Shown here piece by piece: positions 20,364 to 31,072 of a stretch of 49,316 bases of DNA. The notes beneath the pieces were generated by a model. It was not told where the DNA came from and did not search any database. It saw only the letters and a program-made list of their open reading frames with translations. How positions within the stretch are numbered: position 1 is the first letter of the stretch; every line of letters starts with the position of its first letter. The position numbers and the translations under genes are program-made. This DNA is from Copromyces sp. CBS 386.78 (lineage: Eukaryota; Ascomycota; Sordariomycetes; Sordariales; Sordariaceae): NCBI GenBank assembly GCA_030685235.1, contig MU839280.1, positions 1 to 49,316 on the forward strand. The letters are read 5' to 3'.

Positions 20364-23047
20364 TCACTCCTGCCTCTCCACTGCCAGCCTCAACTCACTC
20401 TTCAACCCCACCAACTCCATACTCACACTCTCATGACTCCTCAAGCTCAAACACGCCGCCCGTTGCGCCACATCCACCAGATTCTCAACCCGTCCACCCA
20501 TCGCCAACCCCGCCACCAGGACACCCAAAAACGTATCCCCGACTCCATTAACACTAACCACATCCTTGACCGTCTCCACGGGCGGGAACAGCCGCATATA
20601 CACGCCGCCCACATACGGATGATCATTATAGTTCCTCGCCAGAATATACGGCGCATGATGCACGTCCCTCAGCAACGGATCGCCGGGCTTCAGCAACATG
20701 GTCACCAACGCGCCCTTGGACCCCAGCTTGGTGATGATCGTCGGGATGTACGGCAGCAGCTGGATATTCTGCTGCGGCAGGCCCATGTCGGTGATCTCCG
20801 CGCTGGTGAGGCGGACAAACTTGTCCCGCGAGCCGTGCATGCCAAAGGAATCGATCACTTCGAACCAGCTGTGCGTAAAGTACTCGTTCCGCGTCGCGGC
20901 GCCGTGCATCGCTTGCAGCTCGTACTGGTTAGGCGACGCGAGGTCGACGCTGGCGTTGGGGAACAGACGCAACGGAAGCTGGCCGCCGCGTTTGGGAGCG
21001 GCGAAGAGACGTTCGGACTTGGCGGCTGAGACGGGCTCAAAGGCCACGCGGGCGCCGTGCTTTCGGCCCGCTTCGATCCAGGTCTGGATGTCGGTTTCGG
21101 CCCAATTGCCGTCGACGACGAGCCACTTGGGCTTGGTGGCGGCTACGGCGGAGTTCCAGTAGGTCGGGAACGAGTGGTTGGAGAAGATGGCCATGTCGGC
21201 CATGGCCATGACGAGGTTCTTGTCGGCGTCGTTGACGGCGACGTATTGCGCCGTGCGCGTGGACGGGTATTCGCGGCCGAGCTTGCGGATGCAGGTAGTG
21301 TCGAGGCCGGAGGCTTCGAGGTTGGCGAGGATGGTGGCGCCCGCGCTGGGATTGGGTAAGTTTTTGCTAGCTCGGAGAGGGAAGGATGCCATAACTCACA
21401 TATCGTCACCGACCATGCTGCAGAGCCTGACTTTGCCCTCCTCGCTGGCTTTGTGGGCGGCAAGGGCTACATTGTGGCCTACACCTCCGACGGATTGGGT
21501 GATGTGGGAGGGATTGGATACGTGGGCTAAAGGCGAGACTGCCTTGTTCCCCTCGGCATCAACACCACCGGAATAGTCACAGCTCAGATCGAGGGCAACG
21601 GAGCCAGCAACGAGGATGTCAGCCGTGTTAGACTGTTCACGGTAGGTTGGTTATTCGGTCAGTGACACGGCAGTTACTGGAAGGGCATGCGATTACTGAA
21701 GCCAATGCTAGAGCCTTACCTGCTGTTGCGGTGTGACCTCGGAAGGCTCAGGCTTGATCTCTACTTTCACTTTGGGAGTTCCAGGAGACTGAATTGTAAA
21801 CCTGATCAACTCTACGTTAACAAGGTGTATAGTTTAGCTGGCTTATGGAGGTTGTAATAAGGTGCTTACGCAGCAGCCCCAGAGGAGGAGCGGGAGCCGC
21901 CGTCCATAAGCTTACTGAGCTCCACTGCTACCTTAGCGGCCCGCTCAACGTTTGACTGGACCAAGTACTTGTTGGCGGGCACACTACGGCCCTCGGTCAG
22001 CTCCCTGATTCTCCTGAGGATATATGGCGTGTTTTCGGCGCCGCCGAAGCCCTTCTCGCCCGCCTCACGTACGGCAACGCTGATAGCGTGCTCCATGTCT
22101 TGCCTAGAGATGGCATGCTCCTCCGGAATGGGATTGGCCAAGAGAAGACCCGTCTCGATGTTGAGCTGTTCCTGGGCATAGATCATGGCCGCAGCTTCGG
22201 CCTCGGTCTGGACCACTGAAGGGCTCTTGATGCCGCTGTCACGGGCCCAAAAGGCAGGGAAGTCAACATTTCCTTGACGCCCGTCTGCGAACGTGGACAC
22301 CAGGACACCTTGAGTCTCGAGGAACTCAAGGGTCCTGGGGATATCGAGGAAGCCCTTGCAGCCACTGCTTACTACGGCGACGCGAGTCCTTCCAAGCTCG
22401 GTCAAGTCGGCCGAGATATCCATTGAGTTCTCGCCGCCCTTGTGAACACCACCGAGACCGCCGGTGCCAAATACGCGGATACCGGCGAGTCTGGAGAGAA
22501 CCATTGTTCCAGAAATGGTGGTGCCACCATGGATCTTGGTTCCAGTGAGACCCTGTATGAGAAGCAATGGTTAGCAAGCATGGCCTCCCCAAACGTCTGG
22601 TTTCAACCAGTCACTGGACCTCATGGTGACCGAATTTACCTTTCCAACCAGATACGCAAGATCGCGTCTAGAGGCCTTCTTTGCACCCTCATTGACCATA
22701 CGCTCCACCTCGGCAGTGCTCAAACCAACTGTGGGCACACCGGCAAGGATGCCGCAAACAGCAGGGACCGCTCCATTCTTGCGAACAATGTCCTCGAGGT
22801 ACAAGTCGTCTCCGAGGGCGCCATGGGTGTAGATGGTGGACTCTAGAGCAACGACGGGCTTGTTGGTGGCCAAGGCGTCGGCGACTTCAGGGGAGACTTT
22901 GAGGAGACTGGCCAGTTGGGAGTCTGTGCTCCTGAGCCTTCGTTGAACGGTGTTGAAACCGGGTTGGCGGGCACACTTGAGTCGCGAGCCCAGTAGGGCT
23001 GAGCTAACATGGTGGGCCCGACTAAGGAGGTGTTGCCGAGCTGTCAT
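20364..23047 (-). CDS. Bifunctional pseudouridine-5'-phosphate glycosidase / pseudouridine kinase
   Basis: Five exons on the minus strand (23,047-22,640; 22,552-21,870; 21,801-21,720; 21,632-21,400; 21,345-20,364) give 795 residues, and all four introns keep frame. Residues about 45-350 are a PsuG-type glycosidase (VVALESTIYTHG, GVPTVGLS, SSGCKGFLDIPRTLEFLETQ, LLLANPIPEEHAI). Residues about 390-795 are a PfkB/ribokinase-fold kinase (ADILVAGSVALDLS, QSVGGVGHNVA; catalytic loop SVNGVGDTFLG). The kinase would phosphorylate pseudouridine and the glycosidase would split the product into uracil and ribose-5-phosphate. An Arg-rich, acid-free N-terminus (residues 1-40) suggests a mitochondrial targeting sequence. 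The fusion is widespread in fungi. The start is the ATG before that presequence. Confidence 0.92.
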
Positions 23048-24630
23048 GTTGGACTTGGGGGTGTGGAAGTGAATTGGGCGTGAGGAATTCCGCAAATCGA
23101 CTGGTTGCCTCCTGTTGGTCAAAGATCCTTACGCTCTTCCAGGCCTACCCGCAATTTGATAAAAAGATCACCGGTAGTGAAGTGATTCTTGAAGATGAAG
23201 AAACAACAATGACGAGAGATGCTCGACAGATGGGGTTCAAAACTTGAAGATTCAGCAAAATCCGACTTTTATATGTATTTTAACCGCCGTGATATCTGAC
23301 TGTTCGGTGGTGGATCGACGCCAATTGCTGTTACCAAGAGATATCTGATGTTGTGTTGTTGGTTAAAATGACCATGGGGTAAGCTGATGTTTGGGGAAGC
23401 TCGCGATGCCATTTGCTGGAGCTGCTGATGTGGACCCCAACCCCCGCCATTGAGCTTGCGCCCTTCGAAACCGAAGCATGCCGGGCGGGCGATAAGATAT
23501 GGAAGTGGGCTGCAATTGACTGTTCTAGCAGGCGGTATGGAGTCCACGGCATCTTGTGACAGTTGATGTCAGTGAAAGTCTGATTTACAAACTTGTCCAA
23601 TTCAGTTTGTTGCTTGCTGTGTTGAAGCAGACAGCTTGTCGTTCTGTGGCAGTATTCGACAGCACGGTTCGTTTAACTGATCGGCCCCGTTATTTGCGAC
23701 TTCTCTCGTTCAGGAAGGTGCTTGCTCGCGGGGCGTGCTATCGACACTAGGAAGCCCAGCCAAGCACCAAGCCCCGGGTTAAGGTCCGCGCCAAGGCCGT
23801 TCACACCCGGAGCCGGGCGTAAAGATGCCCGGGCGGCTTCGATTTCGGGGCTCATCGGGATAATCATAGACGCCGTAACCGCCGGATATGGTCTGTAAGA
23901 CTTTATGGAAAACAGCATGGTTGGTCGGCTCGTACGGCACAGCGGGCCTTCTTCCCTCTTGGCGACCCCTACTGGGAAATGGGCCACCCAGGGGTCCATG
24001 CTTTCCAGAATGCGAAGTGAAACACGCGAGAGCTCAATTGCATGCATGATTTCTATCTTCCCGTCAACCTCCTCTTCTCACAACCGCAACCCATCCCTTA
24101 ACTATCCATCCCGTTGTGGGACCCTTCCACACCCAGACGACCATCATGTCGATCTCTTAGACAAGAAGCTCTCGACCCCGTCTTTCAGATCTGGCATGTT
24201 TCCGGGACTCGGGCTTTTCACTTTTGGACCAAGCGGCCAATGTGAAAATGGATTCAGGGTCTGGGAAACACCAGATATCCCCAACCAAACTAGGTGGGAA
24301 TGAGAGAAGCCTTTCCCTTGGTCTGACTCCGTTACGCACTTCTCTCCAATCTCACGATGCAATTTCAATCTCGCGGTGGTATCCTGGATGCCTTTTGATT
24401 TCCTTATTATACTCGTGCTTCCCTTTACCATATTTTTCCTTCTCTCTTTTTCCAGAATCTTAATCTGAAGATCTTTTCTGCATTCGACAGTCTACTTAGC
24501 TGTCTCTCTTCATCCGGGATAAGCCCAGTTGCTGTCCGCTCTACTCTCTGACAGCCTCAATTTCAGCCCTCTTTACATCAAACACTTTGATATCATCGAG
24601 CCGTCAAGATCACAATTTACACAACCCAAA
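23048..24630. other. Intergenic region between divergent genes
   Basis: Shared 1.6-kb upstream region of the pseudouridine enzyme (-) and the secreted-protein gene (+). The part from about 24,050 to the ATG is pyrimidine-rich, typical of a fungal core promoter and 5' leader. No gene was recognised. Confidence 0.5.
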
Positions 24631-25493
24631 ATGACAAAGTCAACGTCTCTTGCTGCCTTTGCAGCTGCGGCACTCTTCGCATCCAAAGGCTTTGCGAGCA
24701 ACTTTACCATTAGCAACCGCCAGATTTACACTCCTGGTTTTGTTGTTGTCGACTCTCCCCAGCCGGACACACCTCTTGGCGGAGGTTAGTACAAACCGGC
24801 TTTCGGCAAATGGCTTGAGGACCCGCTGCTAATGAACTATGTAGACAATATCGAGATTGCACTCGATGTCTCCACCAACGGTAAGCTTCCTCTGCCGCCC
24901 TACGACGATGACGCTTCCAGCCAAATCTACAACATCAACATCTTCCTCTACAGCTATGACACGGGCCGCAACTTCACCATCACCAACGGCACTGCGTCGG
25001 CCAACAATGCCACACTCGGTGATATCATGCTCTCCGAGCCCGGTAGTACCGTGAAACATGTCAGGTGGACATGGCCCGACTGCATGGTTGGTGAGAGCGA
25101 CCGTGGCAGCTATAACGTGAGTTTGACACACAGTATGCGCATAGCTTTCACCAGAGCCTTTTCACTGACAACTTTAATCAGATTTCTATTCGCCAGAGCT
25201 TCAGGCTCAACGGCGAGGACCACTACACGATTTTCGATCTTCCCATTTCCGTGACCAACGGCATCAGCAAAAGCGGCGACCGCCCTTCTTGCCAGTCACT
25301 TGATAACCCGTTGCTGGCGCCCGAGGATATCGATTGGACAGACACTAACGAGCTCGGTGCTCTTTTTGCTCCTGGTGGCTCGACGGTTATTGAGACGCCC
25401 GATGCTGGTAGTGGTGCTGCCTTGGCGAGCTGCAAGGATGCTCTTGACTTGTTGTACGTGGTGGACTTTTGCTATGCTCTGTTGTTGAGCTAG
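24631..25493 (+). CDS. Secreted protein of unknown function
   Basis: Three exons (24,631-24,784; 24,845-25,116; 25,182-25,493) give 245 residues. The N-terminal ~22 residues are a signal peptide (MTKSTSLAAFAAAALFASKG, with cleavage likely after FAS). The mature part has N-glycosylation sequons (NFT, NGT, NAT) and a compact beta-rich region (YNINIFLYSYDTGRNFTITN). The C-terminus is hydrophobic (LLYVVDFCYALLLS), so a GPI signal or cell-wall attachment is possible. Donors GTTAGT and GTGAGT with TAG/CAG acceptors keep one frame. I recognise the general type of conserved fungal secreted protein but no named domain. Confidence 0.75.
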
Positions 25494-26046
25494 GCTCTTG
25501 GATGGCAAATCTTGTATCTGATCTAGGTTTTAAATCTGGCGAATAAGGTGATGGCTGTCAAATGGAATGCCATTTTCACAAGTCAACGGAAACAACCGTC
25601 ACTTTCATGCATGCCTTCTTGGTTGAAGTCAAGTGGTATATTCCCTTTAGCTTCATATGGAAATCCAACTTCAGCAACCAACTTTCTCTATTGCTTTGAA
25701 GTTCCTCGTATCGTGAAAGAGTGTTGTTTCTTCAAACGGTCTTTTTCATCACATAGATGTTACGCAGAAAGTAGCATTGAGTATTCGGATAAGTCAGGAA
25801 AGGTACTTTGAGCCTGTACCTCGAACAAGGCTGCATGCTTGTGATAACAAGTGGGTCCAGCTCAAGTGGGGCAAGATCTGCAATCTGCAAGGCTGATAAC
25901 GAAAAAAAAGTTCCCAACGTCAAACAAACCAGACTCCAGCGACCGGCCGTTGCACTTCCGTCCAATTCCACCCCGTTGACCACGAACGAATCTCAAAGGC
26001 AAAAACATGTTCCCGGACTTTGCACGATCACCCACAACCTAACACA
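25494..26046. other. Intergenic, utp18 promoter side
   Basis: 550 bp between the secreted-protein gene and utp18, on the same strand. No gene or clear element was recognised. Confidence 0.5.
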
Positions 26047-27912
26047 ATGGCGCCGCAAACAAAAGACGAGGTCTCCGACGACAACGAGTTCGTCGGATTT
26101 GACGAGGAGAGCGATGAGGAGATGCACAACGACGACGACATGTCGGTAGATGAGGATGAGGAGGACGACTCCGATATGGATTCAATTGCCGACCCGAGGA
26201 AAAAGTACGAGATTGACGAGAAGGACTCCGACGAAGAAGACCTCGAACGATTTGTCTTGGGCAACAACGACACATTCCGCGCCCAGCTCTTCCGCGACGA
26301 CTTCCTCGCCGATCTTACCGATTCCAAGACTCTCGTCAGGGCCGACGGTCAAGATGACACCACCGGTCTTGAACACGTCGATGATAACGCCCTCTTCGCA
26401 TTTGATACGGGTGTCCCTGGCGACAAGAAGCAGACAGCGGCCGCGCCCTCGGCACTAGAGGCCTACGAGCAGAAGGAGGAGCCACCAGCGTGGGAGGACA
26501 GCGATGACGAGCGGTTGACAGTATCCCTTGCGGCTGCCTCGCGGTTGCGCAAGCTGCGTCAGTCCGAAGAGGAGGATGTCGTGAACGGCACCGAGTACGC
26601 GCGCCGTCTGCGCTCGCAATACCTCCGACTATACCCCCTTCCCGAGTGGGCCAAGGAATCCTCTGCCGCCAGCCAGCGCCGGAGGAGAAAATCCTCAGCC
26701 GCCGGCTCCTCCTCCGAGGACGACAGCGACGCCGAAGACGATATCGACTCCGCCCTCCCTCTCGAGACCTTCCTCCGCGACGTCAACTCTTTCAACGCCA
26801 GCGCCGATGCCCGTGGCAGCAAGCGCCGCAAGCTGCGCCCCGAGACCATCGACATCCAGCGCTCGCGCGACATTCCCGACATCCACAAGCAGTCCGTCAG
26901 CTCGCTGTCGTTCCACCCCAAGCACCCCATCCTGCTCTCGTGCAGCGTCTCCTCCGTCATGTACCTGCACCAGGTTGACCCGACGGCTCACCCGGTCCCG
27001 AACCCGGCCCTCACCTCGGTGCAAGTCAAGCGCACCGACCTTCGTCGCTCCGAGTTCTTGGGTCCGGACGGCGACGACATCATCTTCGCCGGTCGCCGCC
27101 GCTACTTCCACAGCTGGAACCTGTCCTCGGGCGCCGTTAAGAAGGTCACCCAGATCCAGGGCCACCAGCGCGAGCAGCGCACCATGGAGCACTTCCGCCC
27201 CTCGCCCTGCGGTCGCTATCTGGCGTTCATCGCCTCGGAGAAGAAGGGCGGCGGCATGATCAACATTGTCAACGTGCGCACGATGCAATGGATCGCGCAG
27301 GCGCGCACCAACGGCCGCGGCGGCATCTCCGATTTCGCCTGGTGGGGCAACGGCAACGGCCTCTCCATCCTCGGCAAGAACGGCCAGGTCACCGAGTGGA
27401 GCATGCTCAGCCGGCGCACGGTTGGCGTATGGCGCGACGAAGGCTCGATCGGCGGCACGGTGATTGCGCTGGGCGGACAAAAGGGCACCGGACCTGGCCA
27501 GATTGGTGGTGATCGCTGGGTTGCTGTGGGCTCGAATAGCGGTATTTTGAATATCTACGACCGGAATGAGCTGGTTGAGTCTGTTAAGAAGGAGAGCGGT
27601 GCGTCGGAGGAGGAGACGGTACAGATCAAGAGCATTCCCACCCCGCAGAGGACGTTTGAGCAGCTTACGACGCCCATCTCCGTGGTGGCGTTCGCGCCGG
27701 ATGGTCAGCTGTTGGCTTTTGGTAGCTTCCATAAGAAGGACGCGCTGAGGCTGGTGCACTTGCCTAGCTGCACCGTGTACAGGAACTGGCCTACGGAGCA
27801 GACGCCGTTGGGCAGGATTACGGCTGTGGCGTTTAGCCAGCAGAATGGTGGGGATGTGTTGGCAGTGGGCAATGATGTGGGGAAGATTAGGATGTGGGAG
27901 ATTAGGAGTTAG
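26047..27912 (+). CDS. utp18: U3 snoRNP / small-subunit processome WD40 protein Utp18
   Basis: Intronless, 621 residues. A very acidic N-terminus (residues 1-70) leads into a WD40 propeller from about residue 255 (SVSSLSFHPKHPILLSCSVS). The characteristic Utp18 blocks RRYFHSWNLSSGAVKK, ISDFAWWGNGNGLSILGKNG and TPISVVAFAPDGQLLAFGS follow. Utp18 is part of the UtpB complex of the 90S pre-ribosome and acts in nucleolar 18S rRNA maturation. LFAFD at residues 116-120 fits the arch-interaction motif (LF-x-phi-D) by which yeast Utp18 recruits Mtr4 and the exosome. The start is the ATG at 26,047; the frame is open further upstream without an ATG. A 431-codon antisense frame is a shadow of its GC-biased codons. 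Confidence 0.93.
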   Translation: MAPQTKDEVSDDNEFVGFDEESDEEMHNDDDMSVDEDEEDDSDMDSIADPRKKYEIDEKDSDEEDLERFVLGNNDTFRAQLFRDDFLADLTDSKTLVRADGQDDTTGLEHVDDNALFAFDTGVPGDKKQTAAAPSALEAYEQKEEPPAWEDSDDERLTVSLAAASRLRKLRQSEEEDVVNGTEYARRLRSQYLRLYPLPEWAKESSAASQRRRRKSSAAGSSSEDDSDAEDDIDSALPLETFLRDVNSFNASADARGSKRRKLRPETIDIQRSRDIPDIHKQSVSSLSFHPKHPILLSCSVSSVMYLHQVDPTAHPVPNPALTSVQVKRTDLRRSEFLGPDGDDIIFAGRRRYFHSWNLSSGAVKKVTQIQGHQREQRTMEHFRPSPCGRYLAFIASEKKGGGMINIVNVRTMQWIAQARTNGRGGISDFAWWGNGNGLSILGKNGQVTEWSMLSRRTVGVWRDEGSIGGTVIALGGQKGTGPGQIGGDRWVAVGSNSGILNIYDRNELVESVKKESGASEEETVQIKSIPTPQRTFEQLTTPISVVAFAPDGQLLAFGSFHKKDALRLVHLPSCTVYRNWPTEQTPLGRITAVAFSQQNGGDVLAVGNDVGKIRMWEIRS

Positions 27913-28144
27913 ATGTGAGCATGGTGTGGAGCGTTTCGTTGGTGGTAAGGTCGTGCTGTGCAGAGTATAGACAAAGTAAGGGTAATTCACGGGTTTGGAC
28001 TACAAAATACTGACCAATCTGTCTGAGGGGCTCAGCAAATGTTTTTCTATGGCAACAATATGTATCCCCGAGCTACTCCTTGTTGGTGTTATCGAAGTTC
28101 TGATCTCCGTATCCTCCTTTTTCTGTGGATAAGAGGTAGATTCC

Positions 28145-28975
28145 TCAAGTACTTCCTGTTTCCGTCTGCTTTTTTCCCTTCTCTCCTTTCAACATCTCCT
28201 CCTCTCTCTTCACTTTCGCATCCTTTCTCTTTTTCAACTTTGCCTCCTCCTTCCTCGCTGACCTCTCCTCCTTCTCCTTTTGCAACTTCTCCTCCAACTG
28301 CGGATTGAAAATGTGCCTCAGCATCGAATACTCCGGCTGATTTTCGGTGACTTCGTCCCTGGGAAAGATCCTCTTGGACTTCATGGTATAATCAGTGAGC
28401 GCCCGTGGGGTCGGAAATCGTTGCGGCTTTGACTTTCCCCCGGCTTGAATGATCTTGTCGGAGTCAAGGACATCTAAGATGTTGACGTATACGGACTCAA
28501 TGGCCTATGATATAATACAAGAGGCGCGTTAGTGATAACAGGAGGTATACAGAAGAACAGTGTGTTGGGGTGAATTTCAATCTGACGGGCGTGTTACCTT
28601 TCGACAGCTCTCAACATCATCAAATTGGCCTTCCAAACCGATGGTCCGACACAGCTTTTGCCAGTCCTTGAGCTCTCTCTTGCCTATGAACTTGTTGAAT
28701 TTGTTGACGATTCTCTTGCGTTTCTTCTCATTTTCCTTCTTTCTTTTTTCCTGTTCTTCTTTTGTCAACTCTGGTTTCTTGCCCGCCCTCGGCTTCTTGC
28801 CACTTTCAGTGCTGGGCCTGGTGGATTGCGATTCGAAGGAAGCATGGCGGCCAAAATGTGGCTGGATCAAGCGAGAGATTGGACACCACCAGGGTTTGGC
28901 TCCTCCCGCTGCTGCCAGAAAGTTTGGCAATCGTTGAGAGACGGAACGGAAAAGAAAGGCTCGGAGGGAGTTCAT
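28145..28975 (-). CDS. Putative mitochondrial coiled-coil protein, conserved fungal hypothetical
   Basis: Two exons (28,975-28,598 and 28,504-28,145; 93-bp intron with GTAACA donor and ATAG acceptor) give 245 residues. The N-terminus (MNSLRAFLFRSVSQRLPNFL) is Arg-rich, hydrophobic and acid-free, typical of a mitochondrial presequence. A Lys/Glu-rich helix (about 75-95) is followed by a conserved-looking globular segment (WQKLCRTIGLEGQFDDVESC; VYVNILDVLDSDK; RALTDYTMKSKRIFPRDE), then a second Lys/Glu-rich helix at the C-terminus. The central segment resembles a domain common in filamentous-fungal hypothetical proteins; I know no function. It converges with utp18. Confidence 0.78.
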
Positions 28976-29653
28976 GGTATCTGATCAAGAGGATGTTAGA
29001 AAGAAACAAAGAAAGAAAGAGGGATTGGCATTGGGAATTTCAGAGTTTTTAGGTAACTTGCAGGCTGACAAGATCACAAGTCTGTGACTGCCTCTAGGTA
29101 AGTGCATTGGCCTTACACTCTTCTGCTCGGGACCTTTATGTTCAATTCAAGCTCCGTGTGGTGATGGATGCCAGACTTTCATCTGGTGGCCAGGTTTCTC
29201 AAACATGAGGTGAAGAGACACTGAATAAAAGTACGGGGGAGGCTAAGCGGGGAGACTTTGACCCTATGCGAACACAACAAAAAAAAAAAAAAAAAAAAGC
29301 AAAGTTCATCGTGATTGCGTTGAGCATGCCCAATCCCGAACGAAGTTTCAATGCAAACGGACGATGGTTGACGTGGCCTAGATATGGCCGTTTGTGCCCG
29401 ACCAAAAAAAAAAAAAAAAAAAAGGCTTCCGAGTCGAGTGCACGACATTACGAGAGGTAGACACCTTTCGCAAATTTCCATATACCTTGGATAAAGAGAA
29501 TCATGTTGAGCAAAACTTTCTGAGAATGTTGAATTAGCACCAGAAAATTGCTCACGGTCGGTATAGGACTTGGTGGGTGGTGCAGTGGTGATGTTACTTT
29601 GCATGGTGTACCTATATACCTGCCACATCCCTGTTTTTCATCAATCTTACAAT
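28976..29653. other. Intergenic region with two A20 tracts
   Basis: Upstream of the mitochondrial protein gene and of the tRNA. It contains two runs of exactly twenty A (29,279-29,298 and 29,404-29,423) and a CCTATATACC sequence (about 29,612-29,621) some 35 bp before the tRNA, which could serve as a TATA-like TFIIIB site. Confidence 0.5.
29279..29423 (+). repeat. Two A20 tracts flanking a 105-bp segment
   Basis: Two homopolymer runs of twenty A start 125 bp apart. The 105-bp segment between them ends directly in the second run, as a retroposed short RNA with a poly(A) tail would. No target-site duplication is obvious and the segment shows no clear Pol III box, so this may be simple-sequence expansion. 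Confidence 0.4.
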
Positions 29654-29772
29654 GGCTGGATGGCCGAGCGGTCTAAGGCGCTAGACTCAAGAACCACAAA
29701 TTCTTCTTCACTCATAAGGTGAGGTGCATTCTAGTCTCGAAAGAGGCGCGTGTTCGAATCACGCTTCAGTCA
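29654..29772 (+). tRNA. tRNA-Leu (anticodon CAA) with intron
   Basis: Acceptor arms GGCTGGA and TTCAGTC pair with two G-T wobbles; discriminator A is at 29,772. The D-arm is TGGCCGAGCGGTCTAAGGCG. The anticodon stem CTAGA/TCTAG encloses CAA at 29,688-29,690. A 37-base intron (about 29,692-29,728) follows the base after the anticodon. A long variable arm, typical of leucine tRNAs, precedes a T-arm GCGTG-TTCGAAT-CACGC. It decodes UUG. A Pol III terminator T-run follows immediately. Confidence 0.93.
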
Positions 29773-29776
29773 CAAG

Positions 29777-29791
29777 TTTTTTTTTTTTTTT
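29777..29791 (+). terminator. Pol III terminator T-run
   Basis: A run of about fifteen T starting a few bases after the tRNA end, as expected for RNA polymerase III termination. Confidence 0.85.
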
Positions 29792-31072
29792 GATTTTTCT
29801 CCCTCTATTATTTTCGCTTCTGGCTTATGCGGTTCTAGGAACGGAACGCTTTCAACTTTTTCCTTGGCTGGCCGCAGGAGGCATGAAGTATGGCTGAAAA
29901 GAAGCGTCTATTTTGGAGCATGAAGATTGATTTGATGTAAGGAGGATTACGGTGCCATTACGAATTCCGTTCCATAGGTAGGTAATCGCGTTTTCCGTGG
30001 CTGTACTGTTGCGACTTCTATAGCTTAGACTAGTCGTTGGCGGGAAACTTGCGTGGAAGCAGATAAGCACCGGACTTGTTTGTAAATGAGCGTAATGGTT
30101 AGTAGCGTCCCTTCGTTGGGCGAGACGGATGAACTTCTTTCGACAATTCCATACCACTGCACATCTCGTACTGAATATTTCTTGCCGTTGGGATCGAAGT
30201 GTTCTTATCTTTGAGAGCCTTCTACTATTTTCGTGTGAAACCTGCATGCGTGCCTCCCCAGCCTTTACCACATTTAAATGAGGTGAAGTTCAGTGTTTTG
30301 GTGGGTGATCGTTTGATATCTGAAGGCCCCGTCGTAAGATGGACAATTGCATTGCTAGCAAGACCGACCAGTGCAGTAGCACACTAACTCCGAAGCTGCA
30401 AGTCTAAGTTAGCGATCCAGCTAAGAAAACATCTCATTGCCTTCCGTACATTGCATCCGAGGTCGGCGGAGGGCGTCCTGCGCACAGACCATCCTAGCTC
30501 TAACAATCCGAGCATCAATGCAACTGAACTTTTCCTCTTTCTTCTTGCAACCACAAAACATCAGGTTTTAACACCCACACACTTGGTGGCGCCCCCTACC
30601 TGCTAACGATATTCAAAAAATACATATTAGACTACGGATCTCGCGACTGAAAGGTAATTTTGAAGAGGCCTCAAAACCTCTTAATCTATTTGATATTCGC
30701 ATTAGGTCTACACCTTTTCAGCCTCCAACATCATCATCATCCATCATCATTATTATCATCATCATTACAGTCCACAATATCTGGCCATCAAGGATTCCAC
30801 GAGACGCCCTGCCCACCCAATCCTCCATGTAGTTATCCAACCATGCTGTCCGGAAGAGACCTCTGCTGCTGTCTGGTCCAGAAGGTCTTTTCCCGGGCAT
30901 ATCCTTTTGCTCATCAACATCGCCATCGACATCGACCTAACGGTCCCTCCGCACGCCGAGTTTAAGAAACTCCGCACCATGCCTCCCTCATCCGGTTACC
31001 ACGGCCACAGAGCCACAACTCAGTACTTGTAGCAATGCCAAACAAAAAAACAAAGCAAGTGCTCAACTCAAG
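29792..31072. other. Intergenic region
   Basis: Between the tRNA and the 3' end of the UbiA-like gene. It holds a CAT/ATC-rich microsatellite (about 30,731-30,768). No gene was recognised. Confidence 0.5.

Noticed and set aside
20433..21029. 198-codon frame antisense to the pseudouridine kinase domain
   Set aside because: Same explanation: opposite strand of conserved coding sequence.
26695..27990. 431-codon open frame antisense to utp18
   Set aside because: It lies wholly opposite a conserved gene, has no recognisable domain, and is explained by the GC-biased third positions of utp18.
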